A stretch of 64,000 nt of DNA from Vibrio neptunius (GTDB taxonomy: Bacteria; Pseudomonadota; Gammaproteobacteria; Enterobacterales; Vibrionaceae). This document shows, in pieces, positions 21,638 through 31,927 of this stretch; within the stretch, counting starts at the first letter, position 1, and each line of letters starts with the position of its first letter. Both the position numbers and the translations under genes were made by a program. A model generated the notes under the pieces. It worked only from the letters and a program-made list of their open reading frames with translations. It had not been told where the DNA came from and did not search any database. The stretch lies in the NCBI RefSeq assembly GCF_000967495.1, contig NZ_JXXU01000001.1:265788-329787 (forward strand). The letters are read 5' to 3'.

Positions 21638-22112
21638 GATTTAATCCCTTTGAAATGTAAGTCTCCTGCCAAGTCTGCAATGCAAACAGCAGGTACAGTT
21701 ATCCCTTTCGTGTTAGCAACTTAAGAAGCAGGTGCACGAAATCGTTCCATCATTTCGATGGACTACATGTTCAATTGATAAATCAAGGTTCAGTAATGCT
21801 GCTGTTTTGTAAAACAGGGCATTTAGGAAGAACTAAGCTGATTAGTGGTTGTTTGTTATGTGAGTTCAATGTTGGGTTTCCCATAAACATGTCGCTACCG
21901 CGACAACAGTATCCCGTCTATCGACAAAAGGACTTGCCGATACCTACCCTACGCAGTGTTCACTCAGCCTGAATGCTCACAACGCGTATCCCCCAGAATG
22001 TCTTTTTGCGACTCACCTCCGAGATTGCGCGCGAAGTTATCACAAAATGAAAACGGTTCGCAACATTTTTTGAATCTGAGCACGTCAAACCCCAACGTGA
22101 GTATGATTCCTC
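21638..22112 (-). promoter_or_regulatory. Long upstream leader of the norspermidine operon
   Basis: 475 bp without a convincing gene, upstream of the fused diaminobutyrate gene. Read on the minus strand it contains the hairpin GTCGC-GGTA-GCGAC (21891-21904) and a larger stem CCTGC...GCAGG near 21660-21695, just before the ribosome site AAGGGA. A 35-codon open frame at 21783-21890 lacks a ribosome site. A metabolite-responsive leader is possible but unproven, and no known riboswitch consensus was recognised. Confidence 0.4.
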
Positions 22113-22445
22113 CTAATTATCATCGTTATCATTAATACGGGCGGCAGGTTTTTCATACCCTGCAGCTGGAGATAGTATCTCGATTTTGGATGGGTCCACC
22201 CCCTGTTCAATCGCATTAATAAGAGGTTTAAGTTGATCATTAATTGCGATAGGAACCGTTGTACCATCATCTTCAACTTGCAATGCTTCTACATCCGTGT
22301 AAACCGTAGACCCACTTCCCATAATAACGATAACTTCTCCGGGGTTAGGTATCTCTCCGGGTAATAGTTCGCGGACCTGTCCATTAATATCAATAACCAC
22401 AGTGGTGTTTGCCAAAGCGATTAAAGCGAGTGCACTTAATCCCAT
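22113..22445 (-). CDS. Orphan retention-module protein, possible adhesin remnant
   Basis: 110 aa, beginning with a short hydrophobic stretch (MGLSALALIALA), then VVIDINGQVRELLPGE, NPGEVIVI and a closing LINAIEQGVDPSKIE...SPAAGYE. This order is that of the N-terminal retention module which anchors LapA-type giant RTX adhesins inside their type I secretion TolC pore. In adhesins thousands of residues follow; here the frame ends after PAARINDNDDN, and no adhesin repeats follow in any frame. It is divergent from TolC and OmpA-like genes. Either a truncated adhesin gene or a stand-alone module. No strong ribosome site. Confidence 0.6.
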   Translation of the reverse strand: MGLSALALIALANTTVVIDINGQVRELLPGEIPNPGEVIVIMGSGSTVYTDVEALQVEDDGTTVPIAINDQLKPLINAIEQGVDPSKIEILSPAAGYEKPAARINDNDDN

Positions 22446-22670
22446 AGCTCAGCTTCTCACACAATTTAATTATTGTTTAAAATATTAGTACCATTACGTA
22501 GTGATGACCATATGATAGCAATCGCCCATCTTCCTTCAGCCATGGCTCAAGCTTCTCACTTCACCCCATAGTACTAAATTAACGTTAATTTCTCGTTATT
22601 TAGCATTCCTGTACTACGATTTTAATAATGCATCCAAATTGTATGAATGCGCTTTAATAAGGAGAACGAT

Positions 22671-23987
22671 GTGTCTACCACTAAATTTGTATCAGTCGTT
22701 GCTCTATTCGTCTTTTACTCTAGTTATGCTGTTGGACAAACACTTGAGCAAGCCGTCGCTCTAACGCTAGCGAACAACCCTGAAATTAAGAGCTCATTTA
22801 ACGAATATAAAAGCGCCATAAAACAAGCAGATGCTTCTGGCGGCGCTTACCTGCCATCTATAGATTTAGATGCCGGCATAGGCTATGAAGGCATTGATCC
22901 TGCCGACTCGACCGGCCAAGCGGAAACAGACTTAACACGCAAGGAAGCGACCTTGAGTCTGACTCAGTTACTGTGGGATGGGAATGCCACCATCAATGAC
23001 ATCAACAGAACAGCAGCGGAGGCTGAATCGATCAGGCTTCAATTGCTCTCTGATGCATCTGATATTGCCTTAAGAGTCACTGACATTTATTTGGAATCCA
23101 TTAAAGCTACTGAAGTGTTAAAGTTATCTGAGAACAACTTAGCCGTTCACAAAGATATTTACACAGATATAAAAAAGCGCGCCGAATCTGGAATTGGTTC
23201 TACCGCAGATGTATCACAAGTCGAAGCACGGCTTGCCAAAGCACATAGCAACCTGCTCGCCGCACAGAACAACCTCTTTGACACTCACACTCAGTTTCGA
23301 CGCATTGTAGGACAACAACCGCTTGGTTTGATTTACCCAAGAGCAGACGAATCAAAACTGCCTTTATCTTTAGATGAGGCGATTAAACAGGCCTTTGAAC
23401 AACACCCAGTAATACAAGTATCAAAAGCAGATGTGGATTCGGCACGCTACCAATATAAACAATCCAAAGGTAACTACTACCCTACGTTGTCGGTTGAAGC
23501 GAGTCAGACTTGGCGTGACGATGCAGGAGGCGATCTAGGCAACAGCAACGAATCTCTTGCCATGCTAAGGCTAAGATACAACTTGTTTAACGGTGGTTCT
23601 GACAGCGCTTTATCCGAAAGAGCGGCATACCAGCTCAATAAAGCCAAAGACCTTCGAGATAACTCCTATCGACAGGTCGAAGAGGGCTTACGTTTATCCT
23701 GGAGCGCACTTGATTTAACTTTGCAACAAAAGAACTTTCTCGCCGATCATGTTGACTCTGCCTCTGCAACTGTCATCGCGTATGAAAAGCAGTATCGCAT
23801 CGGGCAAAGAACATTACTCGATCTTCTCAACACAGAGAATGAGCTTTTCGAAGCTCGCAAGGATTATTTGGACGCTCATTATTCTGAACAATACGCCAAA
23901 TATAGGGTAATGAACGCAACTGGAATCCTGCTTAACGCCTTGCTTGTCGATGTACCCAAAGAATGGACCAAGGAAGTGGAGTACTGA
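22671..23987 (+). CDS. TolC family outer-membrane protein of a type I secretion system
   Basis: A 438-aa TolC/AggA-like outer-membrane channel with a signal peptide (ends near YAVG-Q) and two OEP repeat halves (about 25-215 and 230-430), including ALTLANNPEIKSS and the closing YRIGQRTLLDLLNTENELF. GTG 22671 is preferred because AAGGAG lies 6 nt upstream; an in-frame ATG at 22647 has none. In V. cholerae the equivalent gene sits beside the giant adhesin FrhA. No inner-membrane ABC exporter or membrane-fusion gene is next to it here. Confidence 0.9.
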   Translation: MSTTKFVSVVALFVFYSSYAVGQTLEQAVALTLANNPEIKSSFNEYKSAIKQADASGGAYLPSIDLDAGIGYEGIDPADSTGQAETDLTRKEATLSLTQLLWDGNATINDINRTAAEAESIRLQLLSDASDIALRVTDIYLESIKATEVLKLSENNLAVHKDIYTDIKKRAESGIGSTADVSQVEARLAKAHSNLLAAQNNLFDTHTQFRRIVGQQPLGLIYPRADESKLPLSLDEAIKQAFEQHPVIQVSKADVDSARYQYKQSKGNYYPTLSVEASQTWRDDAGGDLGNSNESLAMLRLRYNLFNGGSDSALSERAAYQLNKAKDLRDNSYRQVEEGLRLSWSALDLTLQQKNFLADHVDSASATVIAYEKQYRIGQRTLLDLLNTENELFEARKDYLDAHYSEQYAKYRVMNATGILLNALLVDVPKEWTKEVEY

Positions 23988-23989
23988 TT

Positions 23990-24607
23990 ATGACGCGAAC
24001 GCTGTTTTTTTCATTGTCACTTTTAAGCGCCTCTGTCGCCTGTTCACTTCAAGCCTATGAAGACCAATACGACTACATACAAGTACCTAAAGCCCTCCAG
24101 ATTTCAGATTTGACGGATGATGATAGAGACGGTGTAGTTAACGCACGTGATTTGTGTCCAGAGACACCGTTAGGCGCACAGATCGATAATGACGGTTGTG
24201 GTTTGGAGGTCATGGAAAAGGAAGAGAGGCAAATGAGGATTCTATTTGCCAATGACTCCTATGACGTTAGCCCCGTCTTTTTAGACCAAATCCGTGCAAT
24301 GGCGGGTTTTTTGGATAAGTACCGCTCCGCTTCGATAGAAATACAAGGCTATGCTAGCAAAACCGGAAGCCCTAACTACAATTTAGCACTATCAAAGAAA
24401 CGTGCGTTCGCCGTAGAGCAGCAGTTACTTGCCTATGGTACTGCTCCTGAAAGAGTGACTATCATAGGCTATGGTTCAACACATTTGGAATCAGATGGTC
24501 AAGGCGAAACCGACCATGCGCTTAATCGAAGAGTGACAGCAACCGTCGTTGGCTTAACCGAAACCGTCGTTGAAGAGTGGACCATATTTTCAGCTATAGA
24601 TCGATAG
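23990..24607 (+). CDS. OmpA family protein with thrombospondin type 3-like repeat
   Basis: A 205-aa exported protein. After a signal peptide (ends near SLQA) comes a calcium-binding TSP3-like stretch (DDDRDGVVNARDLCPETP), then an OmpA C-terminal peptidoglycan-binding domain (IEIQGYASKTGSPNYNLALS, LNRRV). The ATG is 2 nt after the tolC stop and has GGAG upstream, so the two genes are co-translated. It probably fixes the TolC channel or its adhesin to the cell wall; that is inference from the neighbourhood. Confidence 0.88.
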   Translation: MTRTLFFSLSLLSASVACSLQAYEDQYDYIQVPKALQISDLTDDDRDGVVNARDLCPETPLGAQIDNDGCGLEVMEKEERQMRILFANDSYDVSPVFLDQIRAMAGFLDKYRSASIEIQGYASKTGSPNYNLALSKKRAFAVEQQLLAYGTAPERVTIIGYGSTHLESDGQGETDHALNRRVTATVVGLTETVVEEWTIFSAIDR

Positions 24608-24617
24608 CCCGCGAATA

Positions 24618-24650
24618 GAAAAAGCCCCGATGTTTTCACATCGGGGCTTT
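24618..24650. terminator. Bidirectional terminator between OmpA-like gene and nhaA
   Basis: AAAGCCCCGATG / CATCGGGGCTTT with a 6-nt loop, A-run on one side and T-rich on the other, between convergent genes. Confidence 0.9.
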
Positions 24651-24668
24651 ACTTTGTTTGATTGAGAG

Positions 24669-25850
24669 TTAGTGGTTTGTTTCGGTTGCTGGCTTATCTG
24701 CCAGCACTGTCTTTTTTGGTAAAGAAATGTGCAGTAACACGTATCCTATAATCGCAGCGGTCGTCGAGCCCATCAGGATGCCCAGTCTCGCATAGGTATC
24801 AAACTCAGCGTTAACCGGACCAAAGGCCAGCGAAGAGATGAAAATCGACATGGTGAAGCCAATACCACACAACACCGATACTGCGAAAATATGTCTGAAT
24901 GTAATGCCTTCTGGCAATTTGGCCACACCTGACTTAACGGCAACCCAGCTAAAGCTGAAGATACCCAGAGGCTTACCGACCAACAACCCTAATGCAATAC
25001 CCAGTGGTAGCATCGAAGTCAGCCCTTCCATCGAGATTCCCTCAAGAGAGATACCTGCGTTGGCAAACGCAAACACTGGAAGAATACCAAAAGCAACGTA
25101 CGGGTGCAGTGCATGTTCCATGTGTTTGAGCGGAGAGCCCTCACCTTTGTTTCCTTTAAGAGGAATCGCAAAACCTATCACTACACCAGCTAGCGTTGCG
25201 TGCACTCCCGATTTCAGCACCGCGAACCAGAGTATCGCACCTACTATCATATAGGGGAGCAATTTGGTGACCTTCTTCGAGTTGAGAATGAACAACGCTG
25301 CGGTCATAGCAAATCCGACGGCTAATGCTGAAGTCGACAGGTCTCCTGTGTAGAACAGAGCGATAATAACAACAACACCTAAGTCATCAATGATTGCCAG
25401 CGCAAGTAGGAATACTTTCAGGCTGACAGGGACACGCTTTCCTAGCAAGGCCATGATACCCAGAGCGAATGCGATGTCTGTAGCAGCAGGAATCGCCCAG
25501 CCTTGAATTGCCTCAGCGTTGCTGTAGTTGAATGCAACATAAACCAATGCCGGAGCTAACATACCACCAACAGCAGCAATAGCAGGGAAAATAGCAGTTT
25601 CGCGGGATTTAAGCGCGCCCTCTAGAAGTTCACGTTTTACTTCTAAACCGATGAGAAGGAAGAATACAGCCATTAGGCCATCATTAATCCAGTGAGATAC
25701 AGACATGCCAAACACATAAGAATGCAATATTGCCTGATAAGATTCGTTCAGTGGCGTGTTAGCAATGGTCATTGCGATTGCAGCAGCGATGACTAAGAGA
25801 ATCCCTCCTGCTGACTCCATTTTGAAGAAATCGCGAAAAATATCACTCAT
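24669..25850 (-). CDS. nhaA: Na+/H+ antiporter NhaA
   Basis: A 393-aa inner-membrane antiporter that exports sodium in exchange for protons. About 11-12 membrane helices are predicted, and the ion-binding aspartate pair is visible in [33 protein letters not shown] at the N-terminus is typical. Single gene with a 255-bp upstream region; no nhaR gene is adjacent. Confidence 0.97.
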   Translation of the reverse strand: MSDIFRDFFKMESAGGILLVIAAAIAMTIANTPLNESYQAILHSYVFGMSVSHWINDGLMAVFFLLIGLEVKRELLEGALKSRETAIFPAIAAVGGMLAPALVYVAFNYSNAEAIQGWAIPAATDIAFALGIMALLGKRVPVSLKVFLLALAIIDDLGVVVIIALFYTGDLSTSALAVGFAMTAALFILNSKKVTKLLPYMIVGAILWFAVLKSGVHATLAGVVIGFAIPLKGNKGEGSPLKHMEHALHPYVAFGILPVFAFANAGISLEGISMEGLTSMLPLGIALGLLVGKPLGIFSFSWVAVKSGVAKLPEGITFRHIFAVSVLCGIGFTMSIFISSLAFGPVNAEFDTYARLGILMGSTTAAIIGYVLLHISLPKKTVLADKPATETNH

Positions 25851-26105
25851 GATATCGTCCTTTTATTTTTTATGTTAATAAACGATTAACAAAGAATAGA
25901 GTTGAGTTTATATATATCGATTCTTCAGGAAAAATCGCTTGTTTGGATGTTTAACTTCGGAATTTTCGATATAAACACTTCAATGCAACGTTTATTCCAT
26001 ACGTAAAAGTATAGGTAAAATCAAAAAATTACCAACACAAACAAAAACGCAGCTTTTCAGACAATGAAAAACTGCGCCAAGAGTCACTAAATGGCATACT
26101 TTAAA

Positions 26106-27218
26106 TTAGTATCCTGTCAACTGCATAAAACCTTTTGCCTCATGACTGCCCGTAGTTTGAACAGGCCCTTCCCAGTAAGGAATAATGAAAGGTAACCAAA
26201 GTTCTTGGTTAAGTACCTGGGTAGTCAAATCAATTTTATACTCCGGAATCTTGATATCCCACTGCAAAGGTAGTTGCTTTCCATTATTAAGTACCGTGGT
26301 GTCATGGGGTTCAATGGTAATATCTTCGGCGGACAAGTTGACCACTGTGCCATTTTTACGGGATAAGACACCAAAAAGGTATGGTGAACGATGGGCATGG
26401 CGATAGCGACTAATTGATAAGCTTGTTTCCTGATCAAGATGAACAACAAACCAATCCCAACCTTTTTGCTCCTCTGCCATTAAGCCACTACCCCATTCCT
26501 TACTCATCCACGCCTCTCCCTCAACTGGAATCAGCTTGTGTGTACCTAATCGGAGAGCGCCTTTGACCTTAACAAACGGAGTGGTTAGGTTATACGAAGC
26601 AATAGGCATAAGATCATGTTTTTCAACGTACCCTTTGTCACCAGGTAAGACGTAAGGTCCGTAAGCAAAGGCTTTCAATTGAACATCAAAGCTATCTGTC
26701 GTCGCGCTCAACTGCCCAGGAAAGGGGCTATCCCCTAATGAGCGCCAAAGCCAGTTATCCATCCAAATACGAAACGGTCGATTCGTCATTCCAGCCTGAC
26801 CGATCCCTCCCCTCGCGAGCCGCTGTTCTTTCCAGATCTTATCTTTATTCGAGACCACCACGTGAGAGATGTATAGTTGAGGGCTTTGCCAACCTAAACC
26901 TTCTCTGTCATCCATTGCCACTCGAAAATAGCTCCATTGGATGCCGTATAGCTTGCCATTCTCGTCTCTGACATTAGCAAAAAAATGCCACCATTCGTGC
27001 TGGTACTCATTGTGAAAGCGAAAGTCTTGAGGAACTTTAACAGGAATACTAGGTAAAACAGGTTCAAAAACTTGTGTTGTACCCGACTGGATAACCGTAT
27101 TAGCTAAGTCTTTGGTGGTGACTTGAGACGTCAAGTTGAATCGGTAACACATCGCCCAAGCAATCACACCTGCTGCAGTAAGCAGCAAAAAACACCGAAT
27201 AATGACTGATTTTCTCAT
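26106..27218 (-). CDS. AttH-like lipocalin-type protein of an ABC transport operon
   Basis: A 370-aa protein with an N-terminal membrane anchor or signal (residues 8-24) and a CrtC/AttH-type lipocalin-like fold (FHNEYQHEWWHFFANVRDE, GEAWMSKEWGSG, GWDWFVVHLDQ). Such proteins are encoded with FtsX-type ABC transporters as the AttEFGH set. The ATG directly abuts the permease stop (TAAATG). Substrate unknown. Confidence 0.85.
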   Translation of the reverse strand: MRKSVIIRCFLLLTAAGVIAWAMCYRFNLTSQVTTKDLANTVIQSGTTQVFEPVLPSIPVKVPQDFRFHNEYQHEWWHFFANVRDENGKLYGIQWSYFRVAMDDREGLGWQSPQLYISHVVVSNKDKIWKEQRLARGGIGQAGMTNRPFRIWMDNWLWRSLGDSPFPGQLSATTDSFDVQLKAFAYGPYVLPGDKGYVEKHDLMPIASYNLTTPFVKVKGALRLGTHKLIPVEGEAWMSKEWGSGLMAEEQKGWDWFVVHLDQETSLSISRYRHAHRSPYLFGVLSRKNGTVVNLSAEDITIEPHDTTVLNNGKQLPLQWDIKIPEYKIDLTTQVLNQELWLPFIIPYWEGPVQTTGSHEAKGFMQLTGY

Positions 27219-29672
27219 TTACAATGCGTCCCTGAGTGACTTCATCGGTGTATTTCTAATCATCCGAAGTACCGGTAGTGCACCTGCCATCATTAACGAC
27301 CCCATCGCCATCAAAAACGTATTAAGATACGCATCTGGAATTATTTGTAGTTCAAGTGTCCAGCCGAAAGATTGTCTTATCACGATATCCACGACTAAAT
27401 TAGCTAAAGCGAGCCCGAGTGGCAGTGCAATCAAAATCGATACAGCACCAAAAACAAACAGCTGCAAGCCACCCATGACAACAAGTTCTTTACCTGACAT
27501 GCCTAGACATCGCAGCAAAGAAACATGACGCTGACGCGATACCTCACCGGCAACCGTCGCAAAGAAAATACCGAATACAGCGATAATCAATGTAATGTTA
27601 CCTAAGGTGTCGGCGATAGAGAAGGTTCGATCAAACACTCGCATCGCTTGTTTGTGGATATGACTGTTGTCGAAAACACGCTCCGAACTCAAACGGAAAA
27701 CAGACTCCATGCGCCGTTTGAGGCCAACGGAATTAACGCCATCTTTTAGTACAGCACCTAAAGCGATGCTACCGCCTCCTGCAAAGGCATACAACCAGTT
27801 TCGATGTGACAGCAAAACTTGGTTATACGGGTTACCGTAATCGTAGTAAACCCCCACCACTTGCCAGTTTTGCCCTAGCTTGCCAGACAAATCTATGTAA
27901 TCGCCGGGGCGAATGCCAAGTTTGAGCGCCATAGACTCACTGATCATGACACCTTTCGAATGATGAAGATGGTACCAGTAGTCAGGGATCCCGAGCTTGA
28001 CAGTGAGCGCATTCAACTCACCTTCTGAAGCACCAGTGCTGACCACCTGAAGAACCCCTTTATTCGAGTTGACTTCTTGTTCCCAGCGCCACCAAACAGA
28101 ATTAACTTCAGGTTGTTTGGCCAACCAACCACTCATACGAGCCGCAGCACTATTATTGGGGTAGATGTATAGATCGGCAGCTAAACGTTGGCTCAACCAC
28201 TTATCAGTCGTATCACGGAAACTGCCCACCATGGTTTCAACACCAATATTAGCCGCCATAGCCAACATGAAAGCCATGGTCGCCACACCACGATAACTCA
28301 TACTGGCAGCAGCATCAGCAAAGAACCAACGGAGCTTTACCCATTTGAGTGAATAAGAAAGACTATCGAAAACTTTCCAAATCAGGTAAGGCGTAAACAG
28401 GGCAACGCTTAACAACATTAAGCCTATGATTGCAAAACCAGACTCCTGAGTCTGAGGTGCTTGGTAAATCGCAATCGCGGCAACACACAGCGCACACGCT
28501 ATCAGTGCCTGAATGGAAAACTCGGTACCGGCGAAACGAACTAATGATAAACGAGCAGTTAATCGGATGGGCTGAGCTCTTAACAAACGCACCAACGGCC
28601 AAGCACAAGCAATGAAAGCACCAAGTACCGTCATGTAAAGGCTATAGACACTCGACTTCCAACTCCATGAGATCAACAGACCTACATTGGCATCATACAA
28701 ATCGCCCAGACTAGCGGACACCGCTGGAATAAGCTGGTTAGCAAGCAAAATACCAAGCAGATTACCGCAAACCCAGCTCACCAAAATAAGTACCAAAAGC
28801 TCCAAACACAGAGCTTTGCCTAACTGCCACCCAGAAACTCCTGTCTGGCGCATTGCCCCCACCAATGGCTGCCTTTGAGTCAGAGATAAAGACATTGCTT
28901 GGTAGAAAATAAAGAGACCCACCAAAAATGCCAGCATCCCCATCGCACTAAGGTTCATATGAAAAGCTTGCGTCAGAGACTCGAGTTCTGCACGCGTGTT
29001 ACGAACCATACTCATGCCATTCGGCAGATACTCTTTTAAACGGGCCAACTTCTCAGCAGGCATCTCTCCACACGCAATAACCGAGATACCAGAGCTCCTT
29101 TCCAGCATGCGCAGTAAAGAAATATCCGCAATGATTCGAGTACCGTTTAACCTATCTTGTGTATCAACAATAATCGGGCCTAATTTACTGCCATCGCTCA
29201 GATGGATGAAATCGTTATCTTGCCACTTCATGTGAGCCGCAAGATCTGAACTCACCAAAATAGGATACGGACTGTTCATTAGCTGCAGAGCAGAGAAATC
29301 TTTTAGGATCGTTGTCGGACGGAACTGGAGCATGGCCACCGTGTCCACGCCAACTAAAGAGAGATCCGTACCATTCGCCATACGTACTCGAAGGCTTTCA
29401 AATGGTGCACACTGGTTGAATCCATCGCGGCGAAGCTGGACATAAAATCCCTGAGGGATCTTGTTGGTTACATGTTTAGGACGAATACGGTAAGGGAGGG
29501 GGTTTGAGAAAAGTTTTTCACCGTTTTCGTAACTTTTTCTGGCGTGATCATTGATAGAAGTAACACCAACCAGAAGAGAGACACCTAACGTAAGACCAAG
29601 CCAGACAAGAAGGATTTGAAAAGGGTAACGTCTGTAGTGGCCAAGCAGCGCTTTAACTACGGGCCATAACAT
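27219..29672 (-). CDS. FtsX-type ABC transporter permease
   Basis: An 817-aa permease with two FtsX/MacB-like halves: helix 1 near the N-terminus, large extracytoplasmic domains, and helix clusters around residues 240-440 and 690-810. It appears to be a single chain in place of the separate AttF and AttG permeases. I chose ATG 29672 (GGAGG upstream), which gives a 20-nt overlap with the ATPase gene. Probable role: extracting a lipid or envelope component together with the LolD-like ATPase. Confidence 0.88.
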   Translation of the reverse strand: MLWPVVKALLGHYRRYPFQILLVWLGLTLGVSLLVGVTSINDHARKSYENGEKLFSNPLPYRIRPKHVTNKIPQGFYVQLRRDGFNQCAPFESLRVRMANGTDLSLVGVDTVAMLQFRPTTILKDFSALQLMNSPYPILVSSDLAAHMKWQDNDFIHLSDGSKLGPIIVDTQDRLNGTRIIADISLLRMLERSSGISVIACGEMPAEKLARLKEYLPNGMSMVRNTRAELESLTQAFHMNLSAMGMLAFLVGLFIFYQAMSLSLTQRQPLVGAMRQTGVSGWQLGKALCLELLVLILVSWVCGNLLGILLANQLIPAVSASLGDLYDANVGLLISWSWKSSVYSLYMTVLGAFIACAWPLVRLLRAQPIRLTARLSLVRFAGTEFSIQALIACALCVAAIAIYQAPQTQESGFAIIGLMLLSVALFTPYLIWKVFDSLSYSLKWVKLRWFFADAAASMSYRGVATMAFMLAMAANIGVETMVGSFRDTTDKWLSQRLAADLYIYPNNSAAARMSGWLAKQPEVNSVWWRWEQEVNSNKGVLQVVSTGASEGELNALTVKLGIPDYWYHLHHSKGVMISESMALKLGIRPGDYIDLSGKLGQNWQVVGVYYDYGNPYNQVLLSHRNWLYAFAGGGSIALGAVLKDGVNSVGLKRRMESVFRLSSERVFDNSHIHKQAMRVFDRTFSIADTLGNITLIIAVFGIFFATVAGEVSRQRHVSLLRCLGMSGKELVVMGGLQLFVFGAVSILIALPLGLALANLVVDIVIRQSFGWTLELQIIPDAYLNTFLMAMGSLMMAGALPVLRMIRNTPMKSLRDAL

Positions 29673-30324
29673 GAAGTTGCCCTCCTTGAAGGCGAACTCG
29701 GCCTTCCATATGCTCGGCAACCCGCTCACTGTGTGTAACCAGCAACAAGGTACAATCCAACTGGCGGGTCAAGGAAGTCAAAAGACGCATAACCGCTTCT
29801 GCGTTACGCTCGTCAAGGCTACCGGTCGGTTCGTCCGCCAGTAAAATCTTCGGTTCCATGTAAAGGGCTCGGGCAATGGCGGCTCTCTGTTGCTGACCAC
29901 CAGACACCTCTTCTGGATAACGACCTAGCAGCGGCATTAAGTCCAATGCAGAAAGGATCTGACGCCACAATCCCTTATCTTCAGGTAGCCCCTTCAGCTG
30001 ACGACAGAAGCGGATGTTGTCCGCAACGTTCAGTGTTGGCAATAAATTAAACTGTTGGAAGATAAGCCCAATATTATTGCGGCGATAAGCAGTACGCTTA
30101 GTTTCTGCAATCTCATGCATAGAGAAGTTAGGAAACCAAATTTCACCAGAGTCGACGGTATCTAAGCCAGCAATCAAATTCAGCAAAGTACTCTTTCCAG
30201 AGCCACTTTCGCCCATCAGAGCCACTTGTTCGCCTTGTTCTAATGCCAACTCAGCACCTTGCAAGACAGGGTGAAATTCACCTCCATCCACATACCCTTT
30301 ACATAGGTCTGTTAGTTGCAGCAT
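29653..30324 (-). CDS. ABC transporter ATP-binding protein, LolD/MacB-like
   Basis: A 223-aa ATPase with Walker A GESGSGKST, Q-loop FQQFNLLPTL, signature VSGGQQQR and Walker B ILLADEPTG. First gene of the three-gene operon ATPase-permease-AttH-like, overlapping the permease gene by 20 nt. Confidence 0.93.
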   Translation of the reverse strand: MLQLTDLCKGYVDGGEFHPVLQGAELALEQGEQVALMGESGSGKSTLLNLIAGLDTVDSGEIWFPNFSMHEIAETKRTAYRRNNIGLIFQQFNLLPTLNVADNIRFCRQLKGLPEDKGLWRQILSALDLMPLLGRYPEEVSGGQQQRAAIARALYMEPKILLADEPTGSLDERNAEAVMRLLTSLTRQLDCTLLLVTHSERVAEHMEGRVRLQGGQLHVMARS

Positions 30325-30447
30325 TAAAAGTCTCGCAATCGTTCAAAATTGGACTGTGAATCTACACTAAAACCACGCTTGGAGGAAGTATTTTGGATAC
30401 TGGATCACAAGATATGCATCAAAACACATCTTCTGGACGATTCACGT

Positions 30448-31824
30448 CTAATTTTCGATCAAATTTTTCATCCAACGTTGAGTTTTCATTCTATACAAAG
30501 ACCCGCCCCATTTGATCACTTCTTCTGTTAAAAAGAGTAAGAAAACCCATTCAGGCTGCCACCCTAGAACAATAGCGGCAAAGGCGGCGAGTGGAATACC
30601 AATCAGCCACTGAGCAATCAAATCTTGGTATAGACAGAACTTCACGTCACCACCTGCTCTAAGGACACCAACAATCACCATCATAGGAATTGAGCGTAAA
30701 ACAATACCGAAGCATAGGATAACCATAAACTTTTCTGCTAGGGCCCGAGTCTCCTCAGTTAATGCACTAAAGGTGTCAAGCACTAACCCTTGACATAAGT
30801 ACAAGAGCAACGCAACAACGACCCCCACAATCAAACTGAGTATAGTCATTCCAATCGCCTGAAAATAGACCGCCTCATAGTTCTTGGCACCGATCTGATT
30901 CCCCACCAATACCGCAGCTGCATTGGACATCCCAATTAACAGTGCCAGCGCAATCGACTCTACTGGTGATAGCACAGACAATGCAGCAAGCCCTTGAACA
31001 CCAGACTGCCCCATGATTGCGTGGTAGGCGAACAACCCACCAGCCCAAGCGAGAAAGTTGAATGTGGTAGGCAAAGAAAGTGTCAGAAAACGTACAACTC
31101 TATCCCATTGAATTACCGCTTTAAGATCTTTAATCCCAAAAGCCAGCAGATGCTTTTTCGCATAGATGTAGCCAAACAAAGTCGCCACTTCAATCGCTCC
31201 GCTTAACACTGTGGCGATTGCTGCACCTTTAATACCCATCGCTGGAACACCCAGCTTGCCGAAAATGAACACCCAATTGAGGAGAATATTGGATACGATC
31301 CCAATACCACTAAAAAAGGTACTAATGCCAGGTTTGTGCATCGAGCGAAGACCAACGGACATACTGGCTACGCAGGCGACCGCAAACATGGTGACAGCGG
31401 TGATCACCAAGTACTGGCTGCCCAACTGGTTCACTTCCTGAGAGTCAGTGGCCAGAGACATGATTTCACTCGGAAACAAAACAAATAACATGACGGTAAA
31501 CACCGCAAAAATCATTGCTACCAGCCAAGTTAGAGCCGTACTTTCCTTGACCCCTTGACGATCGGCCGCCCCCCAATATTGAGCCGTTAATAAAGCGCCA
31601 CCTGTTGTTACTCCCACTAACATAATCGTGGTGACAAAGGTCGCTCTTGCGGCAACACCGACGGCTGCGATCTCTGCCTCACCGAGTTGCCCTAACATGA
31701 GAACGTCCACTAAACTGCGGCTAGAGAACATGATACTTTGCAGCGTAATAGGCAGTGCAATGGCAATCATCCGTCGCAAAAACTCGCCACGGGTATGGAA
31801 TAGAATCTGTGAGACCGTGCTCAA
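30448..31824 (-). CDS. MATE family efflux transporter
   Basis: A 458-aa inner-membrane exporter with about 12 predicted helices in two similar halves (MIAIALPITLQSIMFSSRSLVDVLMLG at the start of the first, cited here by its opening residues). Likely drug or cation efflux driven by Na+ or H+. The start appears to be TTG with GAGGTG about 6 nt upstream; an ATG at codon 19 is the alternative. Confidence 0.9.
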   Translation of the reverse strand: MSTVSQILFHTRGEFLRRMIAIALPITLQSIMFSSRSLVDVLMLGQLGEAEIAAVGVAARATFVTTIMLVGVTTGGALLTAQYWGAADRQGVKESTALTWLVAMIFAVFTVMLFVLFPSEIMSLATDSQEVNQLGSQYLVITAVTMFAVACVASMSVGLRSMHKPGISTFFSGIGIVSNILLNWVFIFGKLGVPAMGIKGAAIATVLSGAIEVATLFGYIYAKKHLLAFGIKDLKAVIQWDRVVRFLTLSLPTTFNFLAWAGGLFAYHAIMGQSGVQGLAALSVLSPVESIALALLIGMSNAAAVLVGNQIGAKNYEAVYFQAIGMTILSLIVGVVVALLLYLCQGLVLDTFSALTEETRALAEKFMVILCFGIVLRSIPMMVIVGVLRAGGDVKFCLYQDLIAQWLIGIPLAAFAAIVLGWQPEWVFLLFLTEEVIKWGGSLYRMKTQRWMKNLIEN

Positions 31825-31927
31825 TTACTCACCTCGAACGACAACATCATGATAGAAAAGGAAAAAACATAATGTTTATTATATGATCAGCTTTGCACAT
31901 AAACCATACTATTAATAAGGGGTCGAG

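Noticed and set aside
21783..21890. 35-codon frame on the minus strand in the norspermidine leader, possible leader peptide
   Set aside because: No ribosome site precedes the ATG and the composition shows no attenuator-like codon run.
21638..22112. Known riboswitch (for example c-di-GMP type) in the norspermidine leader
   Set aside because: No recognisable consensus of the classes I know was found; left as an unexplained leader.
22020..22112. 49-codon TTG-started frame after an AGGAGG on the minus strand, downstream of the retention-module gene
   Set aside because: No protein-like pattern and no adhesin-like continuation; the ribosome-site match is probably chance.
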